DNA from: Nocardiopsis mwathae
GTDB lineage: Bacteria > Actinomycetota > Actinomycetes > Streptosporangiales > Streptosporangiaceae
NCBI RefSeq assembly: GCF_014201195.1
Contig: NZ_JACHDS010000002.1
Coordinates: 1 to 32,880 of the forward strand
DNA length: 32,880 nt
Direction of reading: 5' to 3'
The notes beneath the pieces were generated by a model. That model did no database searches, had not been told where the DNA came from, and was given only the letters and a program-made list of their open reading frames with translations. This document shows, one piece after another, positions 7,529 through 16,981 of the stretch. Numbering within the stretch: position 1 is the first letter of the stretch; every line of letters begins with the position of its first letter. The translations under genes were made by a program, and so were the position numbers.

Positions 7529-7569
7529 GCGGGATGCGCGGGCGATGCCAGGCGCCTTGCGCATCCCGC
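7529..7569 (+). terminator. Strong hairpin after the E1/lipoyl operon
   Basis: A perfect 11-base stem, GCGGGATGCGC (7529-7539) with GCGCATCCCGC (7559-7569), has a 19-base loop and is followed by TTTGT. It lies 42 bases after the lipoyl gene and 124 before the hydrolase start, so it should separate their transcription. Confidence 0.65.
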
Positions 7570-7693
7570 TTTGTCGACGAGCACGAGAGAAGCCCCCGGC
7601 CCGGCGCCCCGCCATTTCGGCGCAAACCACCGGGCCGCATATGCCGGGGGTCCGATAAATGGCCGGAACTCCGGGCGGAAAGTGGATTCCCAG

Positions 7694-8461
7694 ATGTATG
7701 CGACTCTCACCGGTGACGTTACTCTGCGTTATGTCAATGTCGATCCGGGTGCCGGCGCCGGATCCGGCGACCGCCCGCCGGTGCTGCTGGTGCACGGGTT
7801 CGGGTCGAGCTACGAGATGAACTGGGAGCGCACCGGGTGGCCGACGGCACTCACCGGCGCAGGACTCCGGTTCATCGGCCCCGACCTGCGCGGACACGGC
7901 GGCAGCGACAAGCCGCACGATCCGGACGCCTACCTGCCCGAGGTGTTCGCCGCCGACATGGAGCGGTTGCTGGACACGCTCGGCCTGCCCCGGGTGGACA
8001 TCGTCTCCTACTCGATGGGGTCCCGCCTGGCCTGGGAGTTCGCCCTCACCCGCCCGGAGCGGGTGCGGCGCGCGGTGCTCGGCGGGTTCGGCCCGCGCAA
8101 CGCCTTCGAGGGCACCGACCTCGACTCCCTGGAGACCGATACCAGCCGCTTCGGCGACGTGTTCCGCACGGTCGCGGCCCTCCCCGGGACCGACGCCGCC
8201 GCACTGGCGGCCTGCGTCCGCGGCCAGGCCGCCCGCCCGTTCACCCCCGACCCCGCACCCGCCGGACCCGCGCTGCTGTTCGTGGCCGGGGAGAACGACG
8301 TCATGGCCGAGGGGGTCGAGGACCTGGCCGGGCGTTCCGGCGCCGCCGGGGTGGTCCGGGTACCCCGGCGCGACCACGCCAATGCCGTGTCGGCCAGGGC
8401 GTTCAAGACCGCGGCGGTGGAGTTCCTCATCCGGGAGGCCGCGGCCGGCCCGACCGCCTGA
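7694..8461 (+). CDS. Alpha/beta-fold hydrolase
   Basis: A 255-residue alpha/beta hydrolase without signal peptide. It shows the oxyanion HGFGSS motif (residues 34-39), PDLRGHGGSDKP, a nucleophile elbow SYSMGS with Ser107, Asp202 in AGENDVM and His228 in RRDHANA. All three catalytic residues of an esterase/lipase-type triad are therefore present, and the cap region is short. The ATG at 7694 is chosen; an in-frame GTG at 7682 is possible. The substrate is unknown. The gene follows the lipoyl gene with a 206-base gap that contains a terminator-like hairpin. AcoC-type E2 proteins of acetoin dehydrogenases combine a lipoyl domain with an alpha/beta hydrolase fold, so a functional link is conceivable but not shown. 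Confidence 0.85.
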   Translation: MYATLTGDVTLRYVNVDPGAGAGSGDRPPVLLVHGFGSSYEMNWERTGWPTALTGAGLRFIGPDLRGHGGSDKPHDPDAYLPEVFAADMERLLDTLGLPRVDIVSYSMGSRLAWEFALTRPERVRRAVLGGFGPRNAFEGTDLDSLETDTSRFGDVFRTVAALPGTDAAALAACVRGQAARPFTPDPAPAGPALLFVAGENDVMAEGVEDLAGRSGAAGVVRVPRRDHANAVSARAFKTAAVEFLIREAAAGPTA

Positions 8462-8784
8462 CACCACGATCGCGGAGCGTAGTCGCACACCTCCACTCCG
8501 ACGCGGAATTCCACGGGCTCCGATAATACGGAATTTGGACTTTCATCCAAGGAGATCGTTTCACTCGGACCAGCGTTTCACACAAGGTATTACCAGAGGT
8601 CAGACGTAGGATTGACCAAGAAAACCGTGACCTTCATAACGTCCGTGTCACTCTGCTCTCGCCTTTATAACAACCCATCTCAACCGATTGGTGGCTATTC
8701 CTCCAACAGCTATCGTCCGGCTGCAGAACCCGGCGAGTCCGCCTGAGACAGGGACGGTGTCCGGGCCGATTCGGGAGGAAACAC
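8462..8784. other. Intergenic region upstream of the nucleoside transporter operon
   Basis: A 323-base non-coding stretch, more AT-rich than its neighbours, holding the promoter described at 8612-8640 and a leader of about 135 bases before the receptor gene. A second possible -10 (TATAAC, about 8665) lies further down. I see no known riboswitch consensus and no tRNA. Confidence 0.5.
8612..8640 (+). promoter_or_regulatory. Promoter of the nucleoside ABC transporter operon
   Basis: A TTGACC -35 (8612-8617) and CATAAC -10 (8635-8640) are separated by 17 bases. A short inverted repeat, GTGAC (8627-8631) and GTCAC (8647-8651), flanks the -10 and start region and could be an operator half-site pair, though five bases is short. 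Confidence 0.5.
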
Positions 8785-9846
8785 GTGAGACGAAGCTTCG
8801 CCGCCAAGGGTGCGGCCGTCGCGGCCGCCGCAACGCTGGGCCTGGCCATGACGGCATGCGAGAACGCGGGAGACGGTAACGGCGGCGACACCGCGGACGG
8901 CGACACCGATCTGCGCATCGGACTCGCCTACGACATCGGCGGCAAGGGTGACAAGTCGTTCAACGACTCCGCCTTCCGCGGGCTGGAGCGTGTCAAGGAC
9001 GATCTCGGTATCGAGAACGTCAGGGACTTCGAGCCCAAGGACGGCGAGGCCGACTCCGACAAGGAGGAGCGGCTCAAGCTCATGGCGACCGAGGGCTATG
9101 ACGTCATCATCGCCGTCGGCTTCGCCTACGAGGAGCCGCTGAAGAAGGTCGCGCCGGAGTTCCCGGATGTCGACTTCGCCATCATCGACTCCCGCATCGA
9201 GGAGGACGGCCTCGACAACATCACCAGCCTGGTGTTCGCCGAGGAGCAGGCCTCCTTCCTGGCCGGAGCGGCCGCCGCGCTGAAGAGCGAGGACGACCAC
9301 ATCGGCTTCGTCGGTGGTATGGAACTTCCCCTGATCAAGAAGTTCGAAGCCGGCTATGTGGCGGGGGCCAAGGAGATCAACGACGACATCGATATCGACA
9401 TCTCCTACCTCAGCCAGCCGCCGGACGACTCCGGCTTCAACGACCCCGCACGCGGCGAGTCCACCGCCAAGGGGCAGTTCGACAAGGGAGCCGACGTCAT
9501 CTTCCACGCGGCCGGCGCCTCCGGCACGGGTGTACTCAAGTCCGCCGCAGCAGAGGAGAAGCTCTTCATCGGCGTCGACAGCGACCAGTACGAAAGCGCT
9601 CCCGACGACCAGAAGCCCTACGTCGTGACGTCGGCGCTCAAGCAGGTCGACCACGCCGTGTTCGAGTACGTCAAGGCCATCGTCGACGGCGACCCGCAGT
9701 CGGGCGTCCAGGAGTTCGACCTCTCCGACGGCGGCGTGGACTACACGACCTCCAACGCCGAGCAGATCGACGACATCAAGGACCGGCTCGACGAGCTGAA
9801 GCAGAAGATCATCGACGGCGAGATCGAGGTCCCGACGACGCCGTAG
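8785..9846 (+). CDS. BMP-family ABC transporter substrate-binding lipoprotein (nucleoside receptor)
   Basis: A 353-residue lipoprotein of the basic membrane protein (BMP/PnrA-like) family, the extracellular nucleoside receptor of an ABC importer. It has a lipoprotein signal with lipobox LAMTAC at about residue 25, then an acidic Gly/Asp linker. The family motifs DIGGKGDKSFNDSAFRGL, DVIIAVGFAYEEPLKKVA, FLAGAAAALKSEDDHIGFVGG and DVIFHAAGASGTGVL follow in order. The GTG start has GGGAGGA 7 bases upstream. It is first in an operon with its ATPase, two permeases, cytidine deaminase and thymidine phosphorylase, which supports nucleosides as ligands. The frequent Asp/Glu-rich surface is normal for actinobacterial receptors. 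Confidence 0.92.
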   Translation: MRRSFAAKGAAVAAAATLGLAMTACENAGDGNGGDTADGDTDLRIGLAYDIGGKGDKSFNDSAFRGLERVKDDLGIENVRDFEPKDGEADSDKEERLKLMATEGYDVIIAVGFAYEEPLKKVAPEFPDVDFAIIDSRIEEDGLDNITSLVFAEEQASFLAGAAAALKSEDDHIGFVGGMELPLIKKFEAGYVAGAKEINDDIDIDISYLSQPPDDSGFNDPARGESTAKGQFDKGADVIFHAAGASGTGVLKSAAAEEKLFIGVDSDQYESAPDDQKPYVVTSALKQVDHAVFEYVKAIVDGDPQSGVQEFDLSDGGVDYTTSNAEQIDDIKDRLDELKQKIIDGEIEVPTTP

Positions 9847-9872
9847 GGCGCGTCCGGAACACCCCGCCACAT

Positions 9873-9920
9873 CGCGGCACCGGGTCTCAGCACGCATCTC
9901 ACCGCTGGCCCGGTGCCGCG
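9873..9920 (+). terminator. Hairpin between receptor and ATPase genes (attenuator or mRNA stabiliser)
   Basis: A perfect 12-base stem, CGCGGCACCGGG (9873-9884) with CCCGGTGCCGCG (9909-9920), has a 24-base loop and no U-run. It begins 27 bases after the receptor stop. In binding-protein operons such hairpins often cause partial termination or protect the receptor mRNA, so that receptor outnumbers transporter; that role is inferred here. Confidence 0.5.
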
Positions 9921-10126
9921 CCGCATCGACCACCGCACCGGCCTCCGGACCGCCGGGGCGCAGCACCGCACGCAGCGCCCGGCCTCCCGCACACCACCAC
10001 ATCCACCGCACTCACCGCCCCGCCCCCGCCGCGTCTCGCACCCGCGGCCGGCGCTCCTCCCCGGAGCCAGCAGGGACAGGGCGGCCAGGGCCCCACCGCG
10101 GCGGCCCACAGCCACGAGGAGAGGTA

Positions 10127-11769
<1,643 letters not shown>

Positions 11770-11773
<4 letters not shown>

Positions 11774-13197
11774 GACCCACCCTCCCCATCCCGGCCGGGG
11801 TGGCGCTGGCGGCGCTGATCGGCGTCGGCGTCACGTTCCTGGCCGACGTCGTCCTCCTCGCACCGGCGGCCCTGGCCGTCGGCGTCGCCCTCGCGTTCGG
11901 CGCGGTGATGCTGCTGATCGGGTCGGGCACCCCCGACGCGACCTCAGCGGTGCACCGCACCCTGGTCACCCCCATCGCGCTGGTGCTGTCCGTGGTGACG
12001 GGCCTGCTGTCCGCCGCCGTCCTCGACTGGTGGCTGATCGAACCGGCCGCCTACGCGCTCGGCGCGCTGGCCGGAGCGCTGGCGGCGTTCGGCCTCTACC
12101 GGCGGCTGTCGACGACGCTCGCGCTGGCCTTCGGTGCGGTGGGCGCGGCCGGTGTGCTCGCCCTGCTGGTCACCGCCGTGGTGCTGTGGGCCAGCGGGGT
12201 GGACGCCTTCCACGCGTTCTCCCGGATGGTCGAGTTCGGCACCCGGCCCGACAGCCTGGTGACGATCGTCAACAACGGCACCACCTTCTACCTGTCCGCG
12301 GTCGCCGTCGCCATCGGCTTCAAGATGCGGCTGTTCAACATCGGCGTCGACGGCCAGTACCGGCTGGCGGCGCTGCTCGCGGCGGCCGTCGGCGGCGCGG
12401 TCGTGCTGCCGCCGGTGATCCACCAGGCGGTGATCATCTTCGTCGCGGTGTGCGTCGGCGGGTTCTGGGCCGGGATCGCCGGCTACCTCAAGGTGACCCG
12501 GGGCGTCTCCGAGGTGATCTCGACGATCATGCTCAACGCCATCGCCACCGGTATCACCGCCTATCTGCTCAACACCGACCGGCTGGCGGTGCGGATCAGT
12601 GAGAACAACATCGGAACCCAGCCGATCCCCGAGTCGGGGTGGGTGCCGGGCATCCCCGCCGACTTCATGGGGTCGCAGCGGCCCATCTTCGGGCTGACGC
12701 TGCTGGCCATCGCCGTGGGCATCGGGTTCTGGTTCATGCTCAACCGCACCCGGTTCGGCTTCGAGCTGCGGGCCACCGGGCAGTCCGGGACCGCGGCGCA
12801 GGCCAGCGGCGTCGACGTCAAGCGCATGGTGTTCATCTCCATGGTGATCTCCGGGATGGTGGCCGGGCTGGTCGGCATGCCGCAGCTGCTGGGCCAGTCG
12901 CACTACTACGCGCTGGACTTCCCGGTGGGCCTCGGGTTCACCGGCATCGCGATCGCCCTGCTGGGCCGCAACCATCCCGTCGGCATCGCGTTCGCCGCGC
13001 TGTTCTGGGCGTTCCTGGACCAGTCGGCGCAGATCCTCGACATCGACGGCATCCCCAAGGAGATCGCCGTGGTGACCCAGGCGACCATCGTGCTCACGGT
13101 CGTCGTGGTCTACGAGGTCGTGCACCGCTGGGGTCGCCGCTACGAGCAGCAGCAGGTCGGCAAGGAACTCGCCCGGACGGAGGTGGCGTCGTCATGA
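11770..13197 (+). CDS. Nucleoside ABC transporter permease 1
   Basis: A 475-residue integral membrane permease of the BMP-type (branched-chain-transporter-like) family. It has about ten hydrophobic segments. The conserved core includes NNGTTFYLSAVAVAIGFKMRLFNIGVDGQ, the cytoplasmic coupling segment RTRFGFELRATGQS...A, and GFTGIAIALLGRNHPVGI. About 120 residues of extra, largely hydrophobic sequence precede the core and probably form three to four added membrane helices. The start overlaps the ATPase stop (ATGA) and the end overlaps the second permease (ATGA), so the three genes are translationally coupled. Confidence 0.9.
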
Positions 13198-14453
13198 GCC
13201 AGGAAATGACCGTGGCGACACCGGAGACGGCGCCGCCGCCCGCCCGCCCCTCGGGGCGGCTGCGCTGGCGGATCGTCGGGCTGGTCGCGGCGGTGTTCGT
13301 GGCGCTGTCCGGAGTCCGGTTCATCACCGGCCAGCCCATGCTCACCGACATCGGCACGATCCAGACGACCCTGGCGTTCGCCGTTCCGATCGGTCTGGCG
13401 GGCCTGGGCGGCCTGTGGGCGGAGCGCGCCGGGATCATCAACATCGGCCTCGAAGGCATGATGATCCTGGGCACCTGGTTCTCCGCCTACTTCGCGTGGA
13501 GCATGGACAGCCCGTGGGCCGGGCTGGTCGCCGGCATCGTCGGCGGCATGCTCGGCGGGCTGCTGCACGCCGTGGCGACCGTGACGTTCGCCGTCGACCA
13601 CATCGTGTCGGGCGTGGCGATCAACATCCTCGCGCTGGGCGCGATGCGCTACCTGTCGATCCTGTTCTACGAGGACGTGCCGGGCGCCGGCGCCGCGCAG
13701 TCGCCGCAGCTCCCGTCCTTCCCGGACGTGGGACTGCCGTTCGTCGCCGACCTGCTCGCGCCGGTGCGCGCCACCGGCTGGTTCCTCGTCTCCGACCTGG
13801 CCTCGCTCGTCGCGGGGCTGACCACCGGGATGTCGGCGGTCACGCTGCTGGCCATCCTGCTGGTGCCGGGGACGTTCTGGGCGCTGTTCCGGACCAGGTT
13901 CGGGCTGCGGCTGCGCTCCTGCGGGGAGAACCCCGACGCGGCGGAGTCGCTGGGCGTCCCGGTGTACACCTACAAGTACATCGCCGTCATCATCTCCGGC
14001 GGGTTCGCCGGAATGGGCGGGGTGTTCCTCGCGATGGTCGCCTCCTCCATCTACCAGGAGGGGCAGACCGGCGGGCGCGGATACATCGGCCTGGCCGCGA
14101 TGATCTTCGGCAACTGGCGGCCGGGCGGCCTGGCGATGGGCGCGACGCTCTTCGGCTACACCGACGCGCTGCAGGTGCGCGGCGGCGGCGCCGCGGTCCA
14201 CGCGCTGCTGCTGCTCATCGCGATCGGGCTGGTCGCGGTCGCGGTGTGGCAGTGGCGCCGCGGGGCGCGCCGGACCGCGATCGCGGCGGGCGTCGCCTCC
14301 GTGCTGCTGCTGGCGTGGTACCTGCTGACCGACACGCTCCCCGGCGAGCTGGTGACCTACAGCCCGCACATCGCCACCCTGCTGGTGCTGGCGCTGGCGG
14401 CGCAGCGGCTGCGGGCGCCGGCCGCGATCGGCAGGCAGTGGCGGCGATCGTGA
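13194..14453 (+). CDS. Nucleoside ABC transporter permease 2
   Basis: A 419-residue permease, partner of the preceding one. Landmarks are the GLWAERAGIINIGLEGMMILG motif near residue 80, VDHIVSGVAINILALGAMRYLS, the coupling loop RTRFGLRLRSCGENPDAAES and GYIGLAAMIFGNWRPGGL. It has about nine to ten membrane segments and an N-terminal Pro-rich cytoplasmic lead of 25 residues. The C-terminal 60 residues add two hydrophobic segments beyond the standard core. The ATG at 13194 overlaps the first permease stop and its own stop overlaps the cytidine deaminase start (GTGA). Confidence 0.9.
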   Translation: MSQEMTVATPETAPPPARPSGRLRWRIVGLVAAVFVALSGVRFITGQPMLTDIGTIQTTLAFAVPIGLAGLGGLWAERAGIINIGLEGMMILGTWFSAYFAWSMDSPWAGLVAGIVGGMLGGLLHAVATVTFAVDHIVSGVAINILALGAMRYLSILFYEDVPGAGAAQSPQLPSFPDVGLPFVADLLAPVRATGWFLVSDLASLVAGLTTGMSAVTLLAILLVPGTFWALFRTRFGLRLRSCGENPDAAESLGVPVYTYKYIAVIISGGFAGMGGVFLAMVASSIYQEGQTGGRGYIGLAAMIFGNWRPGGLAMGATLFGYTDALQVRGGGAAVHALLLLIAIGLVAVAVWQWRRGARRTAIAAGVASVLLLAWYLLTDTLPGELVTYSPHIATLLVLALAAQRLRAPAAIGRQWRRS

Positions 14454-14872
14454 CCGCCGCCGACCAGGGCGGCCTGCGCCCGGAATCCGTCGACTGGCCG
14501 CGGCTTCGCGCCGCGGCCGGTTCGGCCATGCGCCGCGCCTACGCCCCCTACTCCCGGTACCCGGTGGGGGCGGCGGCGCTGGCCGACGACGGGCGAACCG
14601 TCACCGGCTGCAACGTCGAGAACGCCTCCTACGGGCTGACGCTGTGCGCCGAGTGCGGCCTGGTGTCGGCCCTGCACGCCACCGGCGGCGGCCGGCTCAC
14701 CGCCTTCACCTGTGTGGACGGCGAGGAGCGGCTGCTGATGCCGTGCGGCCGGTGCCGCCAGCTGCTCTACGAGCACGGCGGCCCCGGCCTCCTGCTCGAC
14801 ACCCCGGAGGGGGTCCTGCGCATGGACGACGTGCTCCCGCAGGCGTTCGGCCCCCACGACCTCGAACGCTGA
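14450..14872 (+). CDS. cdd: Cytidine deaminase
   Basis: A 140-residue zinc enzyme converting cytidine and deoxycytidine to uridine and deoxyuridine. Substrate-binding GCNVENASYG is at 53-62, the zinc and proton-shuttle motif CAE is at 66-68 (Cys66, Glu68), and PCGRC at 98-102 supplies Cys99 and Cys102. The length fits the small homotetrameric class. The GTG start overlaps the permease stop by 4 bases. It is followed after 19 bases by thymidine phosphorylase, so imported cytidine nucleosides are converted to phosphorylase substrates. Confidence 0.93.
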   Translation: MTAADQGGLRPESVDWPRLRAAAGSAMRRAYAPYSRYPVGAAALADDGRTVTGCNVENASYGLTLCAECGLVSALHATGGGRLTAFTCVDGEERLLMPCGRCRQLLYEHGGPGLLLDTPEGVLRMDDVLPQAFGPHDLER

Positions 14873-14891
14873 CCCTGGAAGAGAGGACGCC

Positions 14892-16163
14892 ATGGACGTC
14901 ATCGACATCATCGTCACCAAGCGCGACGGCGGTGAACTGCAGCCGGGGCAGATCGACTGGGTGATCGACGCCTACACGCGCGGGGCCATCGCCGAGGAGC
15001 AGATGGCGGCGCTGAACATGGCGATCGTGTGGCGCGGCATGACGCGCGCCGAGGTGAGTAGGTGGACCGCGGCGATGCTGGGCTCCGGCGACCGGCTGGA
15101 CTTCTCCGACCTGCCGCGGCCCACCACCGACAAGCACTCCACCGGCGGGGTCGGCGACAAGATCACGCTGCCGCTCACGCCCGCGGTCGCCGCGTGCGGC
15201 GCCGCCGTGCCGCAGCTGTCCGGCCGCGGGCTCGGGCACACCGGCGGCACCCTGGACAAGCTGGAGTCGATCCCCGGGTGGCGGGCCGAGCTGTCCCCCG
15301 CCGAGATGCGCCGCTCGCTCACCGATGTCGGCGGGGTGATCTGCGCGGCGGGCGCCGGCCTGGCCCCGGCCGACCGGAAGCTCTATGCGCTGCGCGACGT
15401 CACCGGGACCGTCGAGTCCATCCCGCTGATCGCCGGCTCCATCATGTCCAAGAAACTCGCGGAGGGCACGGGCTCGCTGGTGCTCGACGTCAAGGTCGGC
15501 TCCGGCGCGTTCATGAAGGACACCGAATCGGCCCGGGAGCTCGCCCGGACCATGGTCGACATCGGCAATGACAACGGTGTCCGCACGGTCGCCCTGCTCA
15601 CCGCGATGGACGCGCCGCTGGGCCGGCAGGTCGGCAACGCCCTGGAGGTCGCCGAGGCCCTGGAGGTCCTGGCCGGCGGCGGCCCGGACGACGTCGTCGA
15701 ACTCACCGTGAGGCTGGGCCGCGAGATGCTCGCGGCCGCCGGCCTGCCCGGTGCCAAGGACCCCGCCGACGCCCTGCGCGACGGGTCGGCCATGGACGCC
15801 TGGCGCCGGATGATCCGCGCCCAGGGCGGCGACCCCGACGCCCCGCTCCCGGTGGCCGCCGAACGCCGGGAGATCCTGGCCCCGGCCTCGGGCACCCTCA
15901 CCCGGCTCGACGCCCACGCGGTCGGCATGGCCGCCTGGCGCCTGGGTGCCGGCCGCGCCCGCAAGGAGGACCCGGTGTCCCCGGGCGCGGGTGTCACCCT
16001 CCACGCCGAACCCGGCGACCATGTCCGCGTGGGTCGGCCCCTGTTCACCCTGCACACCGACGACCCCGCCCGCTTCGACCGCGCCGCCGAATCCCTCACC
16101 GACGCCGTCACCCTGGACGGCGAGGACACCCGCCTCCCCCTGGTCATCGACCGGATCGGCTGA
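14892..16163 (+). CDS. deoA: Thymidine (pyrimidine-nucleoside) phosphorylase
   Basis: A 423-residue homodimeric phosphorylase that splits thymidine/deoxyuridine (and uridine in the Pyn type) to base and (deoxy)ribose-1-phosphate. The phosphate/nucleoside site KHSTGGVGDK is at 81-90, followed by SGRGLGHTGGTLDKLES at 110-126, and the C-terminal alpha/beta domain is complete. GAGAGG is about 6 bases before the ATG. It is last in the plus-strand transporter operon; the 63-base gap to the toxin-antitoxin genes has no clear terminator. Whether it also accepts uridine cannot be told here. Confidence 0.93.
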   Translation: MDVIDIIVTKRDGGELQPGQIDWVIDAYTRGAIAEEQMAALNMAIVWRGMTRAEVSRWTAAMLGSGDRLDFSDLPRPTTDKHSTGGVGDKITLPLTPAVAACGAAVPQLSGRGLGHTGGTLDKLESIPGWRAELSPAEMRRSLTDVGGVICAAGAGLAPADRKLYALRDVTGTVESIPLIAGSIMSKKLAEGTGSLVLDVKVGSGAFMKDTESARELARTMVDIGNDNGVRTVALLTAMDAPLGRQVGNALEVAEALEVLAGGGPDDVVELTVRLGREMLAAAGLPGAKDPADALRDGSAMDAWRRMIRAQGGDPDAPLPVAAERREILAPASGTLTRLDAHAVGMAAWRLGAGRARKEDPVSPGAGVTLHAEPGDHVRVGRPLFTLHTDDPARFDRAAESLTDAVTLDGEDTRLPLVIDRIG

Positions 16164-16226
16164 TGTCGGGGGCCGATCTCAGCGACCCGCTTTCCGGGCG
16201 GTGGCACGGGTGGCACGCTATGTCAC

Positions 16227-16568
16227 GTGGAGACACAGTCACCGAGTCCAGGTGAGAGTCCGCGTGAGATTTCCCAGCGCGACCTGCGCCAGCGATCCGC
16301 CGAAATCATGGATGCGGTCGAACAGGGCCAGCGGTTCTCTGTCACAAGGAACGGTCAGCACATCGGCAATCTGACACCGGCCCGCCAGCGCCGTACCTAC
16401 ATCACACGCGCAGAGTTCGCAGCCATAGCGAAGAAGATTCCAGATACGGAATACGGAGATCTTCGCGGCGAAATCGACCAGTACATCGACTCTGACCCCT
16501 TCTACGACCCGTACGACAGGGCCCACCGCCGGGGGGAATTCACCGAGGAAGAAGAAGCGGCAGGATGA
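16227..16568 (+). CDS. Phd/YefM-type antitoxin
   Basis: A 113-residue antitoxin. The Phd/YefM DNA-binding fold spans about residues 13-60 (REISQRDLRQRSAEIMDAV, then GQRFSVTRNGQHIGNLTP). The C-terminal part is charged, ends EEEEAAG and would be the disordered toxin-neutralising region. The GTG at 16227 is the only start that keeps the fold intact; no good Shine-Dalgarno is seen. It overlaps the toxin gene by 4 bases (ATGA), the usual antitoxin-first order. It probably represses its own operon. Confidence 0.88.
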   Translation: METQSPSPGESPREISQRDLRQRSAEIMDAVEQGQRFSVTRNGQHIGNLTPARQRRTYITRAEFAAIAKKIPDTEYGDLRGEIDQYIDSDPFYDPYDRAHRRGEFTEEEEAAG

Positions 16569-16981
16569 CGCACCCCATCGGACTCATCGACACCAACGTT
16601 GTCGTGCTGTGGGGTGCGGTCAATGCCGACGAGCTTCCCGAACGGGTCACGATCTCCTCGATCACCCTTGCCGAGCTCTCCATCGGCCCCATGATCACCT
16701 CATCCCCAAGCCAAATGGCCAAACGCCTCAGCATCCTGCAGTGGGCCGAGTCGGCGTTTGATCCGATTCCGTTCGACAGTGACGCCGCGCGAGAGTATGG
16801 GGCGGTTTGGGCGGCCACACGGCCAGCCGGACGCGACCCGCGGCGCCGGATCGCGGATCTGCTCATCGCGTGCATCGCGATCTCTCACCGGGTTCCCCTG
16901 TACACGGTCAATCCGAAGGATTTCCGCGGACTGGAGCACCTTCTCACCATTGAAGCCGTGACCCACCCCGACAAGAACTAG
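16565..16981 (+). CDS. VapC-type PIN-domain toxin (ribonuclease)
   Basis: A 138-residue PIN-domain endoribonuclease. The four acidic metal-binding positions are present: Asp9 (LIDTNV), Glu37 (ITLAELSIG), Asp98 (RIADLLIA) and Asp119 (NPKDF). The length is normal for VapC. It is coupled to the Phd-like antitoxin gene by ATGA. The stop codon TAG (16979-16981) shares the tetranucleotide CTAG with the stop of the convergent mutase gene, so there is no intergenic space on that side. The RNA target is unknown. Confidence 0.9.
   Translation: MTHPIGLIDTNVVVLWGAVNADELPERVTISSITLAELSIGPMITSSPSQMAKRLSILQWAESAFDPIPFDSDAAREYGAVWAATRPAGRDPRRRIADLLIACIAISHRVPLYTVNPKDFRGLEHLLTIEAVTHPDKN

Noticed and set aside
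7488-7693. Frameshifted remainder of an E2 after the lipoyl domain
   Set aside because: None of the three frames shows a subunit-binding domain or the acyltransferase HxxxDG region, and a terminator-like hairpin occupies the space.
8462-8784. Riboswitch or tRNA in the long leader of the transporter operon
   Set aside because: No cloverleaf, purine-riboswitch core or other known consensus could be recognised by eye.
16200-16227. Leaderless promoter directly before the antitoxin GTG
   Set aside because: A TATGTC-like box ends only 2-3 bases before the GTG, too close for a normal transcript start, and no -35 is convincing.
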